The notes under the pieces: generated by a model
Databases searched by the model: none
What the model was told of the DNA's origin: nothing
The model's input: the letters and a program-made list of their open reading frames with translations, nothing else
Position numbers and translations under genes: made by a program
Source: Euwallacea fornicatus
Taxonomy: Eukaryota; Arthropoda; Insecta; Coleoptera; Curculionidae
Assembly (NCBI RefSeq): GCF_040115645.1
Contig: NC_089569.1
Span: 2,046,001 to 2,110,000 of the forward strand
DNA: 64,000 nt
Direction of reading: 5' to 3'
Shown here: positions 47,700-60,300 of the stretch, in pieces
Position numbering within the stretch: position 1 is the stretch's first letter
Layout of the letters: each line of letters starts with the position of its first letter

Positions 47700-48752
47700 T
47701 AAATTATAAACTTCTTTTTTAATAATTTTTGTAATAAATTACTATTTAGTTCGTAGCCCCTTAGCCAAGACGATTTGGGATCGATTGATTCTATCAACTT
47801 TTTAGTGAAATGAAGGGAAATTTTCTTCCATTCTTCCAGAAAAGCTCGTGTTAATTTATCTTTATTAGAAACATCATGTTTCCCAATTTCCCTTTTCATT
47901 CAACCCAAAAATGTTCCATGTCATTAATATCGGGTTATTGCAGTGGGTTTTTATTACATGAACACGGACGTACAAAAGCCACGCTTCCTCAATTTGGGCG
48001 CTATGCTTCGGATCGTTGTCCTGGCAGGACACGTAATCATTAGAAATGTTCAATCTTTCTCCGCTGAGTTGTAAATTTTGTCGTAATATGTCCAAATATA
48101 AGTGCCTGTCCATAATGCCATCGATGAAATGCAGCTTTCCTGTCTCAGCAGTGGACATACAGCCTCAAACCGTCATGCTTCCCCCTTCGTATTTAACAGC
48201 TCTTCAATTTGCTTTCTTCAGCTCTTCATCGGGTTCCCTCCAGACTAAAATCACGTTCATCCAGTCGAAAGAGGTTGAATTTATTTTAATTTGTAAATAA
48301 ATCTCTTTCCACAACTGGTCTCCTTTATCCAAATGCTCTTTGGGAAATTATACTCTGATCTTTTAGTTCTTCAGATTAATGAACGGCTTTTTTCTGGCTA
48401 TTCGACCATGGAATTGATGCTTTTGCAAAACTATTCTTATGGTTTCTGGATTCACTGACTTGTGTAAATAGTTTTTAACTTCTATAGCCAGTTTGAGGGC
48501 ACTTATTCGAGGATTTATTTTTACATATCGCACAACCCACCGTTCATTAGCATCAATAAAAATTTTTCCTAGGCTTTTTCTTATCTTGTTTCTTAATCTT
48601 CCCTCACTTTTAAACCTTTCCATGATGTGTTGCATCATTGCAGGACTCATTTAGAGAATATCGGCAATTGCCCTAATAGACCTGCCCTTTTTATGATGAC
48701 TAAGTACTAACTCACATTTTCTCACAGTGGTATGTCTTCCTATGTCGATTTT
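47700..48752 (-). pseudogene. Tc1 transposase of element D, broken
   Basis: Reads from about 48750 (GRHTTVRKCELVLSHHKKGRS, with ATA where B has ATG) through 48650-48363 (helix-turn-helix region, HGRIARKKPF) and 48158-47874 (GKLHFIDGIMD, CQDNDPKHS) to the C-terminus near 47750. Stops and frameshifts separate the blocks. It aligns block by block with the transposase of element B. Confidence 0.82.
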
Positions 48753-49078
48753 GAACTATATTCTAACAAATATCGATACACATCAACAAGAATTGTTAAT
48801 TATTTGCATTTTTGCATAATTTTTTGCATTCAAAAATATTCTATTATCATAAAATTGATCTGTATCATTTTAATTTTCAAATCCGTTTTGAACATAGAAT
48901 TGAATTGTTTTCCTGCCTTTGTAAGGATTATTTTTTTGGTTTTAATTGTAAATGTTATAGAACAGATGTAGAATAATATTTTTAAAATGTTGTACCCTGG
49001 TTTATTGTTAAGTAAACGATAATTTATTAATAAATAGTGATTTCAATACAGGTGTATCATTTTCACTTCGAGCCGCTG

Positions 49079-52000
49079 TATATAGAAAGGGTCTGCTGTT
49101 CCAACTTTTTAACTAACAATGGGCCGCGTTGCATTTGCGAAAATTGATATATAAAAAAAGTTAGAAATCCAACAATGTCAAATAGGAGTAGGCACATGCG
49201 CACTAAAATCTGACTTTTTCTAGACTTACAGCTTAGTCGTTATGTCAAATTTGGTTGCCGTCGCCGCCGATTGGCGATATAATGTTGTCTTTCCCCGCCC
49301 ATCTTTCCATGGCACGTCCCGTGAACTTTGGGTAGGGAGACGGCGGACGCGGTGGGGTTACTCCGTGAAAGTCGTTCGGCTGGATGGTGGGAGAAGGAGG
49401 TTCCTCACGTCTTCGGGTAAGTGGCAGAAGAGACGACGACTCTCGCTCAGTAGTCGCTTCCGTTCGACTTGCGATTTCGAATCAAAACACGTTATGATCT
49501 TAAAATCCTTCGATTTTCCTTTCTCTGATGTTCTATCATTCAATCTCACGAATGAAACGAAGAACGAGAACGTGAATTTGATGTACCAAATGCTTATAAA
49601 TCGCTTCGTGTTATTAGTTAAGTAGTTTTTTTACGATTAGTAATTCTCGACGCATTTTGATTTGAAGTCACAAGTCGAAAGAAGACTGCTCGTGGCTCAG
49701 AGCAAACTGCCACCCTGAGATCGTTGCTGAACTATAAGCCGACGAAGTTGCCACGCGCAACTGCTTCAGCTGATTTTCAATCATTCAACGCATTTTTGCA
49801 ACATGCAAAGTAACTCTTCTGTATGTCCCAATTTCGGCATTATTAGATCAGCGATTACTCACTACCATCTTTAAATGCCAAAACCCATTAACAGATGGTA
49901 CATTAAGCACTAAATTTTCGTTTTATTCAAATTGTCCATATCCACTGACTTATATAGACTGACGCATTCTTTCAGGAATCAATTGAGCAATGTACGCATT
50001 ACTAAGCCTTCAATGGTAGACGCTAAAAAAGCACATGCAATTGAGACTTTTTTCCGTTCCAAGACGCAACTGGCCTAAATCGTTAAATTACGAATGAACC
50101 GGAACGGCTCGAGAAAAACTTACGATTATCGAATTGGTGGATCGCTCAGTCATTCGTTACAAATAATAGAATTAGAGCTGTAGTGTTGCGCAGCAGTCTT
50201 TATTTATTTACTTTCGTGCCTCGTTGGTACCGTATCGGTACTGCAACAAGAAAAAAAAGACCAACGCGGACCAAGAATCGTCGCCATGATGCGAAAGTTG
50301 CGGGGTACGCTGAACTTTGGAGACACCTTATTCTAAATCGGATTCTGGCTTATAAATAGCCCGGCTGGAATGCCGGTTGTTGATGGGGAGGCCAATTTGC
50401 ATTGTGTAACAATTTTAATGTCAATAAGCCCTTGAAAAAAGAATAGGAGCGAAAGTAAAAATAAGACAGTTACGGAAAACGCACGCAGGACGAAAGCAAC
50501 GTGTATCGGTTACTCCATGGGTACTTCTTCGGGGACACGGCAGCTCCAAGTCTGGTGTAATATAAACCGCCTTAATCACAAACTTTAACGTCAATTTTCA
50601 AAGTAAACTCTTTATGGCGAATTTCTAGTTGCTATGTCTGCCTCCCTATAAAAATACTCCTTAAAATTCAGGTTTTGTTTAGTCTACATACTTTGGTTAC
50701 TGGGAAGCGTCATGAACCACACCAAGAACTTTAAATATGGACGATTACTGTTAAATCGCACAACAACCGAACAACATAATAAATTCGTAGAAGTTCAAAA
50801 AGCGATAAGAGGTGGCAACATTCTTCGTTTTTATCGCTCGGCCATTATCAGGTTGACTCACAGAAACAATACGGTTTTCGTAATAAAAGTTCTCTAAAGA
50901 ATTTCGGTATATTGCTGTTCCGAGGGTTCAACCCTTGCACCATCGTAAACGAATAGAATTAAGACCTGCATAAATAATAATTATCCACGGGGGTTCTTGC
51001 AGCTGGTGCAGCCCGAGAACCGCAACAAAAAGTACAAAAATACGATATAAACTGGGAAAAGAAAAGAGGAAACCTGTTTGCATCTCTTATTGCTTTTTAG
51101 CTTTTTTAGCATAAAAAGCACGCTTCGCCATTAAGCCTTTAGCAACCATGTTGCCACAGTGAGTTGAAAAAATTACAACAAAGTACTAAAAAAAATAATT
51201 AAAAACGTGTTAAATCGGTTTTGGGGGGGGGGGGGGGGGGGGGATTAATCTCAGTGTAAACCCGCAAAGAGCCTCGTTGTATGATGCCAAACACATAATG
51301 GCTTGATTAAACGGTATAAAATGTATGAAAGCTCGTTATTCTACAAAATTATCTACAAGCTGATTTGGGAACGGAAGCGTCGATAAACATCTCAAACGGC
51401 CACGTTCCCAGTGAACTGAATCGAGAAAAGACCAAGGAACCAAATTTAAAGTCGTTAAGAGCTCCTATTTTCAATGATCACCATCCCTCTATGAAGTGTT
51501 AGATAACTGCAGATAAATTTACAAAATTCCTGTAAGAGTAAATGATTTTACAAAGCGAAATTTCACGTCTAAAAACTGAACTGCAGATAAAAGATAATTA
51601 CTCAAACAATAGGATTTCACTTAAGACACATTGTATAAATTGAACTAACGGATTTTCCGTAAAACCTTTCTCGCTTTGTATGTTTATAATGCATTATTTA
51701 AACATAACTGCACGTAAGAGCGCACTCTCTTCAAATAGAAAAAACTCGGTCTTTGTCCTTGCTACTGCGAAGATTAAAATGGGAGAATCGTAGTGACAAA
51801 TTTGCTTTTCAAATTTGAATTGGAATTGGGGTCAAAAAATTTACCATTTTGCGGCTTCGTACCTGGGTAAGCACATGCGCTGAATTGCAAGTAAGAAGTA
51901 AAATGTAATTCATACAAAACAAACAATTCGCTTAGAAATAATGCTGATGCATTTCTACAAAATTGATCCGTTCCAAATCATCCGACAACGTTGTAGCTCT

Positions 52001-54739
52001 TTCTGTCAAAATCTGTATTTTGAAGAACAGCTAGACGCAAGGTTGCCGCATCGTAGCGACAGCCCGGCAATGTTACAACTGTTTTCGTCAACGCAGTCGC
52101 ATAGACCTTGGACTTCGCCTAATCGTGCCGGCTTCGATTTTGGAAAAACTTGACTATTTTAAGTTAAAAATATTTTTTGAAAAATAAGTATTCTTAGAAT
52201 AAAGCTTCGGGTTACCATTTGTTTTATATTATTATAGAAAAAAATTCGCAGGTCCTTTGATATTCAAACGTCGGTGCTGGTAGGCCATTTGCTGGAATTC
52301 TGGCAAAAGAGCTCACATTTTAATAGCTTGTACAACTTCAAAGACATGGAACATTTCCGGCTTCTTCCCGAAATAATGCCGAGAAGAATTTAGAGAATGT
52401 GAAAATAAACGCCAAAAAAAACCGGACGGCCCCAATTTATATGTCTCACGTCAGAACGTTCTGGACACACAATTAAGCATCTGAATATGCGAACGACGCC
52501 ATATTTGAATCTAGCTGAATATCGTGTTTCAATATGGCTGGCTTATTTTGGCGTGTGGCACATCAGATGACGGCTTTTTCGAGTCGCCGTCGTTCTTTAA
52601 TGGACGAAAACTTGTTTCAAATTATCGACTTATGAAACTTCGCAAGCGGAATTTCATCCTACATTGGTGAAGCTCAGTTGTGAAGCCGAAAATGTGCACC
52701 ATATGTAAAAATAAACTCATACGGGTAGCACAAATCGACAAACAGGATCTAAAAATAGAAGAAGACAGTGTTACAGTTACCTACTAGTGAAAGATCTCTG
52801 AGATTTTCTATCGGGTGGGTGAAAGTAATTGGAAGAAGAAGACGCCCGAAGCAGTGCCATGATTCGCATATTAATTTTCAGCGGTACCTACATCCTTTTC
52901 CTTTTATCTTGTTTTCATTTGAAATCTTGACAAATCGATGTCAACACGTTCATTAAGACAAAATGGTGCTATCAAAACAATATGGGCGCACAAAATGGCG
53001 TTCGATAATAAAAAAAAAACATTGGCATTGTTGATGAAACAGAAAAACCGAAGTCAATTGGATATAATCAATTTTAATCGCCTGGCGATAAATCCTCTGG
53101 CTTTAGGAAGTTGCATGTATCCTACTGCGTGTTGTTTGCTTATTTTAAGAACAGATGAACAGAACGGGCAATGTTCCGAGAAGAATAAATTAGGTTTTAC
53201 TTAAGTAAGTTTGTTTGTATGTGTTGTGGCACAAGTAACTTCGCCAGTCAATTCCACCGATTACGTCACCGCTTTAATCTAGGTTTATGGATGCTTTACA
53301 CTTAAAATAATAGAAATTAAGCGCCGATTGAACCGATCTGTTTTGATGGTTTTGGTCTGGCGAACGTGGGGCGTTCAATTCGTCTAAGAATTGTGAATGT
53401 AATAGGCAGAAAAAGAGACAATTAGCTTTCTGGATTCAAGCTCTACGATTAAGGCAATAAACAAAGAAGAATGCCACAAGTAGCAATATGCAAAAAAAAT
53501 CCAAACAACCGCGTTTCCTTCTTGAACGATGATCGCCATGACGCACACATTTCCGCTCACGTTAATTATTGTATTAGTGCGGCAAAGTAAATATAGAAAA
53601 AGTCGTTCTATTTGCCTCTACATCCTGCATTCTCCGAGTTTGCCGGTCAAATGCTTATCAGAGAATATAAACCTCACTCTAGTTAAACATTGGGAAGATT
53701 TTTTCATCAAACTGGCATCACCGTCCAAATACCTGACAGCAGCGGCACTTCTCAACATGACGTCACACCCATGCAAATTATGTACACCGGGGAAACATGG
53801 CAGCTAACAAACGACGGTTGCAGGGTTGTGATATTGCCAGGAAATTTAAGGAATTCTTGCTGTTGTGTTCTTGCTGCTAACAATCGCAGTCACGACATGA
53901 ACTCCTACCCAATGTTTTTTCAGTGCCCGAGTGTGTGAAAGAGCGTTGTTTGGGTTCGCGAAACCGGAACCACACACGAGGGCCCAAGTAAACTCGACCG
54001 ATCGCTGTATCTGCTCGCTATGTAGCAACGATTTTCGCTCAATGAAAAATGCCATACCAAATAGCGAAAGCGATTAGTGAAACAAAGAAGGTGTACGTAA
54101 GCGTGTTCGAGCAAAAACGATTAAAGCGGCCATAAAGAAAAGTGAAGAGGACTGCGAGACGTTAAGAGTTGACCGGGTTCAAGGTTCGGTTGGGTCATTA
54201 TTTCAACGGAACCATTCTGAATGGTTGGTTAAGCCCGAGGTTGCACAGAGGGCCTCGAAGATGGTGATTTTTCGTTATGGAATGCATTTGCTAGTCTAGA
54301 CTTCAATGACGCCTTAGAGATTTTTTTATCCACAGAAACAACTGAAGAGAAAGAAGTCGACAAAAGCCTATCAGAGTTTTTAAATCCAAAATATGAGTTT
54401 TTTTATTTTGCTTTCTGAAATTCGTGAATCCTACTATAAATGAAAAAACTCTGGCACAACAATTCCTGGGTTGATTCATCAATGCATTGCACCATTGTAC
54501 ATATGTATATTAAGTAAATATGTGGCAAATCAGAAATATCCATGAGCAATACATAAGTACGCGTAAGAGTGATACAAAAGTACGAGATTTTAATTAGAGA
54601 ATAGGAACTATTTATAACTCGCTTATTTTCGCAACTTAGAATATGCACAAGGTGCAACAGATTTTCATAAAATATTAAACACATACACATCTTGTAGATT
54701 TCGCGTTGAAAAATATTATTTTCTATAATTGTTCATATA
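49079..54739. other. Gene-poor region, 5.7 kb
   Basis: No exon with a recognisable domain and no transposon ends were found. Notable points are a GC-rich block with a strong splice-donor sequence (about 49240-49413), a 21-base G run (51223-51243) and an ATG-less open frame at 54233-54418. These are treated as findings, not genes. Confidence 0.4.
51223..51243 (+). repeat. Homopolymer run of 21 G
   Basis: An uninterrupted G run preceded by TTTT and followed by ATTAATC. Such a long G run is rare in AT-rich insect DNA. Its length may be inaccurate because homopolymers are a common assembly error. Confidence 0.8.
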
Positions 54740-55139
54740 CAGGGTGTCTCATAACTCCCTGTTATACTCAGCTTACATTTTTTCAAATGGGACAACCTAT
54801 ACAGGGTGCTGGTTTTATGACCTCATTGGGATGTCGGCTATTTTACAGAGTACTTAGTTAAATTAGAGCAATGCCACGCAATTTAACGCCTAATAAGAAT
54901 ACGTTTTCAAATAAACAGTGTAGTCCATACTCCTCTCAACATCCGTGAGAAAGTGAAACTTTGTTTTTTGTTTATGAATCATCTTTAAAAAAATTATCAG
55001 AGCTGGAAAGAATAAAAACTGGCAAATCTGTTTCAAAATCATGTCGAATTGAGTTGAAAAAAGAAACATCTATGAAAGAAAAATAAGTGAAATTGAAAAA
55101 AGGTCACTTGGATATAATATGGTTTTATGAAATACTCTG
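54740..55139. mobile_element. MITE, ~400 bp, CAGGGTG-type ends
   Basis: Left end CAGGGTGTCTCATAA, right end TTATGAAATACTCTG, TA on both sides (54738-54739, 55140-55141). A second end-like motif (TATACAGGGTGCTGGTTTTATGA) lies about 55 bp inside the left end. No coding capacity. Confidence 0.6.
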
Positions 55140-55141
55140 TA

Positions 55142-56630
55142 TATGCACATTTCTAAAAAAAAATTAATTGCAACATGAGCTCTAAGTGTTGGATCTAGTA
55201 ATGTTTTGAAAATCTACTAATAATTGTGACGAGGGAGCATAGCATCTGAGTTTGAATTCTAAAGAATTGGGTAAGATTAAAGAATAACTTGATCTTCCCA
55301 ACAAATTACAAAATTACGGCATAAAATAACGATATTTACTCAAAAATCAAATGATGAAACTGATAAATTCTAGCGTTGGCTTGTAGGTTTCATATTTTGG
55401 GACACGCCTTTTCTGTAAAAAATTATTAACTGCTATTCATTGACACAAATCTAAAGAAAACAATAATATAAGAGAACAAATACACTGATCACAATCTTCC
55501 TTGGGATACTGGTTTAATACTAATGAGGATTCTAGATTGCAACATTCAATTTAAACAAACATGATGCATCAAAACTAAATGAGGAATCAATGTGAAAAAT
55601 AGAAATAACCATGAAACATCAAACATTCACACATAGTTGTTTATTTTGGGACAGGCTATTTTGGACTCAGTCCAAAAACTTTAATTTCTCTTCATCATTG
55701 TTGCAGGTAGGATTATGTATGGTTGCCTTGGCCTTTCAGTACCTACATATAACTGTGCAAATAATACTTTGGGATCTTGGTAAAGAATGGGGGTGTTTTG
55801 ATGGTTTGTAGCTTGGTTAACTGAAGACTCTAATTACACAATTATTTTTATCTATTTATTTCATATACATATTTACTTTAAATCATATTTCAAAACCAAA
55901 CATAACATTTTATTAAACTTCTTCAATTATCAACTTTATATTGGGGCTATGCTCAATTTCATTCTCTATCTGTAATAATCAATTGCTATCGGTGGAATGA
56001 CCATATAGCAGAATTGATTACAAATTGCTATTTTGCAAATTTATTAATTACTTCATATGCTCTCCCTTACTTCTGAGTAAGCACTAAAAATTCCAGAGTT
56101 GGAAGTTATAATTCGATAGGTCTTTATTACATATGGATGCAAAATCAAGATATAGAACTACTCAGCTCCAGAGTGTTTACTTTACATGAAACCCCCTTAG
56201 AGGTCCTAGTATATAATGTAAGTTCAGGTGAACTATAAAGGTGTTACTCATCAGCAGTATTCCCTGTATCTTCTTTGAATTCTTTCTAACGTAAGAGAAC
56301 AATTTAAATGAACAGTTGCAAATAATGAAAATCCAAAAACGATTGTTGTTAGTTGTTACCCATCTCCATATCCGTAGCTATAGTCTTGCTCTTAGCCTTA
56401 AATTTGGGCCATTCTATCCTTTAATACCTTATAACTTCCCGTTTATTATAACACGGGCAAACATAGCTGCGACACTACACACTTTTTAGGATCTCCTACA
56501 TGTAAACTTATAGTTAAAAAAAAGTCAAAAACCCATTTTCTTAGACTTGTTTTGTTATTACATTAACATGAAGTTAACGGCCTTAAATAAACACAAAATC
56601 CTCTGCGATAATTTCCATGTTATTACGCAC
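55142..56630. other. Intergenic, no gene recognised
   Basis: AT-rich. A minus-strand AATAAA at about 56450-56445 could be the poly(A) signal of the small gene starting at 56943. Confidence 0.4.
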
Positions 56631-56943
56631 CTGCTGGGTGCACTTGCCTGCATAGGGGGTCAGCCTAATTACCTTCAAGGCAAAGCACTTTTCCTGACTG
56701 AACTAAGCCCCATGGCGGCTTTCGCCTCAAATCTGAACGCATATAATTAACGTTCTAACTCACCGTTAAGTAGGGTTTGTATGGATTGTCTGTTGTAAAG
56801 GGCACAGCACTATCAGAGGCACGAAAACACACACCTACACGTTCAAAACCAGACTCAGACTGATTGAAATTGAAAATTGTTGAAGAAATTTGATAGCCGA
56901 ACGGAGCTAAGAATAAACCGACGTCTGCGCAGATTGAAAGCAT
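56631..56943 (-). CDS. Possible small unrecognised gene (at least 84 codons, 3' end open)
   Basis: Proposed exons 56943-56764 (60 codons, from ATG) and 56702-56631 (24 codons). They are joined by a 61-bp intron with donor GTGAGT and acceptor CTTAG, phase 0 at both ends. Exon 2 ends at a CAG/GTGCGT donor; a short last exon probably follows, but several acceptors are possible. The peptide starts MLSICADVGLFLAPFGYQI and ends FSQEKCFALKVIRLTPYAG-like; I do not recognise it. It lies 428 bp upstream (in map order) of the RRP12 3' end. It could be a chance open frame; the matching phases and good donors are the only support. Confidence 0.4.
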
Positions 56944-57370
56944 CGTGGCGGTTCGGATGGAATTTGAGGGTAAAAAATGTGGGTGTGGGATTTTAATGAT
57001 AAAAATTACAAGAAAAAGAGGAAATAATTATTTAAGTAATTAGTGAATACGATTTTTGATAATAATAAATAAAATACTTTTGGGATTTCAATTTTGGCGG
57101 ACAACGAAATGGTGGAGGAACGCGCTTTCTGATTGGTTGGTGAACCAAATGATGGCTGTCCATTTTAGTAATAGGCGTTTTCATTGGTTTTTACAGCACC
57201 TAATGCTCTAAAATTGTGCACTCGCTGTTCTAGGTACAATAATAATAAGACTTTTAGTTATAATTTATAACATAATTTATTAATATACTTAATTCTAACA
57301 GTTCTACAACAAATGCTATAATGCTTTCATCCAAACAAAAATCACATCTTACTTAAACTTACACTCATTC

Positions 57371-60300
57371 CTACAACGTATTTTTTCTATTCTTCTTAGC
57401 TTTAGCTCCCTTGAGCGCTCCTCTCTTGGCTCCTTTAACAATCCCCCTCATCTGTCCCATCCCCTTGGTCTTCTTCCTCTTGTTGAGAGTGCTCCGCTGC
57501 AAGGGCACATAAGCATAAGGATCCAGCTTCTTGTCCTTCCTCTTGGCATCACCGGCGGCCTTTTTACTCTTATACTCGCCCCCCAAAGAGGCTCCACTTT
57601 TCACTGAGGATGTTGAGGTGATTGGACGATGTATTCCAATACCTCCGCTTTTATATTTTGAGGAAAGAGTTGAGCTGAAACCGCTTTTAGTGGATGCTGG
57701 ACGTTTTCTTTTGCGGTTTGCTATTAAGAGGGTTTCTGCAACACTAGTGGCTTCGTCTTCTGTGTCGGAGCTGTCGGATTTAAAGTTGTATTTGTCCTTT
57801 TGAGTGTCGTTGTCACTAGAGTCGTCGTCGTCTCTGATTATAAGTCGTCCATCTGAGGAGCTTTTAAAGCCCCGATTTTTGTCCTTAACTTGCTTTTGAT
57901 TTAAAACTGCAATTTGCCCAGGCTTAGTGGTGCTGATTTTGCTGACTGCAGTGGAGTCTATGAGGTCCACAATATTTTCTGGATCTTCTTCAATCCAAGT
58001 ATTAGGTTTCCTTTTAATAGATTTCTGCTCTGCAGTCAAATCCTCTTCATCAGAGTCACTATCAGCTAAAATCTCTTCCATACTCTTGGGCTTGGATTTA
58101 AGAACAAACTCCGCCATAGTATCACCATCATCCTCCTCCTCCTTTTGATCCTTCTTCCCCCTTTTCTTCCTTTCATTTAGCTTCCTCAAATTCTTCAATC
58201 TTTTAAGCATAACTTCATCGCTCTTAGAGACGAATTGAATAACACAATCTGCCCCATATTTGCGGACCAATCGATCCAAAATGTCTCGCACTTTCAATCT
58301 AAAGTGTCTCTTGCAATCTTCAGTCATACTTGTCAGGGCTTTTACAATACCTTCCATGGAAGCCTGTACCATAAGGGAAGGTAAGGTGGTACAGTAGACC
58401 TTGATGAAGCTCAAACTTGAAGCTACAATTTCTCTAGTTTTACTACTTGCAAGAGCTATCATGTTAGTTAAAATAAGTCTAATATTGTCTTGTCCTAAAG
58501 CTCCTGAAAAGTTATGTAAAGCTGAGGCCAGGGCTAAAATAGTACTGCAAACCATTTGGGGCGTGCCTGCGAGGCCCGCTGAGAGCATTACCACAAACTC
58601 ATTCATTTGATTATGCCCCATAAGGGTCTCTCCGATAGTATTTAGAAGATCATAAGCAGTTTTCCTGCATTTTTGGTTTATGTCCTTGCAACATAGTACA
58701 GTTTCTGGTATTATATTTCTTATAAGCTTGCTGTCATAGTCTAAATGGGGCTGTGCTTTTATTAGGTAGCTAAAACACCGCAAGCGGGCCCCTTTGCTTG
58801 AAGTAGCAGCTGTCTCCAAGCTTTGTGAAAGCAGTCGTCGTACTTCTTTTCGATTGATTTTGACAAAACTTTTACAACCCTTGGAGTCGCCTGAAACAAT
58901 CTCTTCAAGAATTCTATACGCCTTCTTCTGTTCTTTGTTGTTTTTGATTTCAGGCAAGTTCTGAACGCACTGATTATACACTAAGGAGATACTCTCAATG
59001 CTTTGATAAGGAATCAACGCTCTTATGAGGTCCAAAATTGACTCTTTAATGAAATGATCCTCTGGCTCATCACTGGAGGCGTTTAACCGCTCTAAAGCAT
59101 TTGTAAATAACTGCCGATTGAGCTCCTCACGAGAGATTGTGAGGTATAATTTGATGGTTTCTAAACAGGCCAAACGCTGCCCTTCCTCATCTGATCCTAT
59201 AGGCTTAGTAGTGTACAAGTTAAAAAGAATCGGTAAATAATTTTTGTCGAATCTAGCTAACTCTGTTATATCCTCAGCATTTTCACTTTCTTTGGCGCTT
59301 TGTATGAGCCTCCTTAGCGCTGCCATCACTACCAAACGCAGCTCTTTTCTGTCGGAAATTGCAACTCCCAATACTTTAGCCAGGCTTTTAAACTCACTCT
59401 TAATGTCAGTGGGGTGGTTGCAGAAGCAGGGGAGCAAGCTCCACAATTGCAGGTACAGGAGTTCACTGCTATGGGCTCCAATTCCATTATAGGCCTGCGC
59501 AAGCTGCGCAGATTTTTGTTGACAAACACGGGCCAATGGGAAGATTTCCTCACGGAAAAAGGCCAAGGTGGAAAACTTTATGTTCTCTTTTAAAACTGGG
59601 AGAAGCCAGGAACGGTCAATGTTTAAATCACCATTAGGCTTCTTTAGGGGAATTACTTCCAGGACTTTCTCAGGGCCTATGAAACGGATGGCGGCTCCCA
59701 CTGCGTACTCCAGTTCAGTGTTATAACTGCAAAGGTAAATAAAAAATAATAATTCCATAAATGAAAAATGTACTTCATCAAACAAAACTTTACCTAAACT
59801 TGTATGAATCTCTCAGCTCAGCTAAACCTTTCAAAGTGTCATCAAACATGTCTTTGCAGTTTGCTCCTGTAGCTTCAAACATCACCCCGATAACATGCAA
59901 CACTTGATGCCAAGAAGTGTTATATTGATAGCTGAGACAGAGGTGGATTACATTGAAACATCTCTCAAGTTTGGACCTGTACTTATTGACTGTATCAGAA
60001 GATTCACAAGCTGGACCTGCTACATCTTTGAGTACCACCTAAAGTTAGTTTATTACACATATAGATTTTGGCAGAGATATATGTAAAGTTTTATATGTTC
60101 ATTCTAGGCTTCCCCTATTACATTCTACATATGCAAAATGTATGAGATCAACTTTAAACCTCATTTTATTAATTTACCAAATTACTTACTATCAAACTCC
60201 ACTTACCTCTAAACACCGTGTTGCCCCATTCATAACTTCCATCTTTCCAGAAAGCCACATTTCTGATACTGTAGAACAAAACTTTGGCAACAATGCCATA

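Larger units (their letters stand above)
46061..49078 (-). mobile_element. Tc1-type transposon D, same family as element B, carrying element E
   Basis: Starts CAGTGGCTCAAAGTGAAAATGA and ends with the inverse (TCATTTTCACTTCGAGCCGCTG), with TA flanks. The same terminal sequence is seen at the right end of element B. Element E is inserted in its left terminal repeat. Inner repeat sequence (ACATCTGTTCTATAA-like) is recognisable near 47300 and 48955. Confidence 0.85.

Noticed and set aside
49242..49625. 127-codon plus-strand frame
   Set aside because: Non-conserved-looking Arg/Val-rich frame across a GC-rich patch; a splice donor in its middle suggests noncoding exon rather than CDS.
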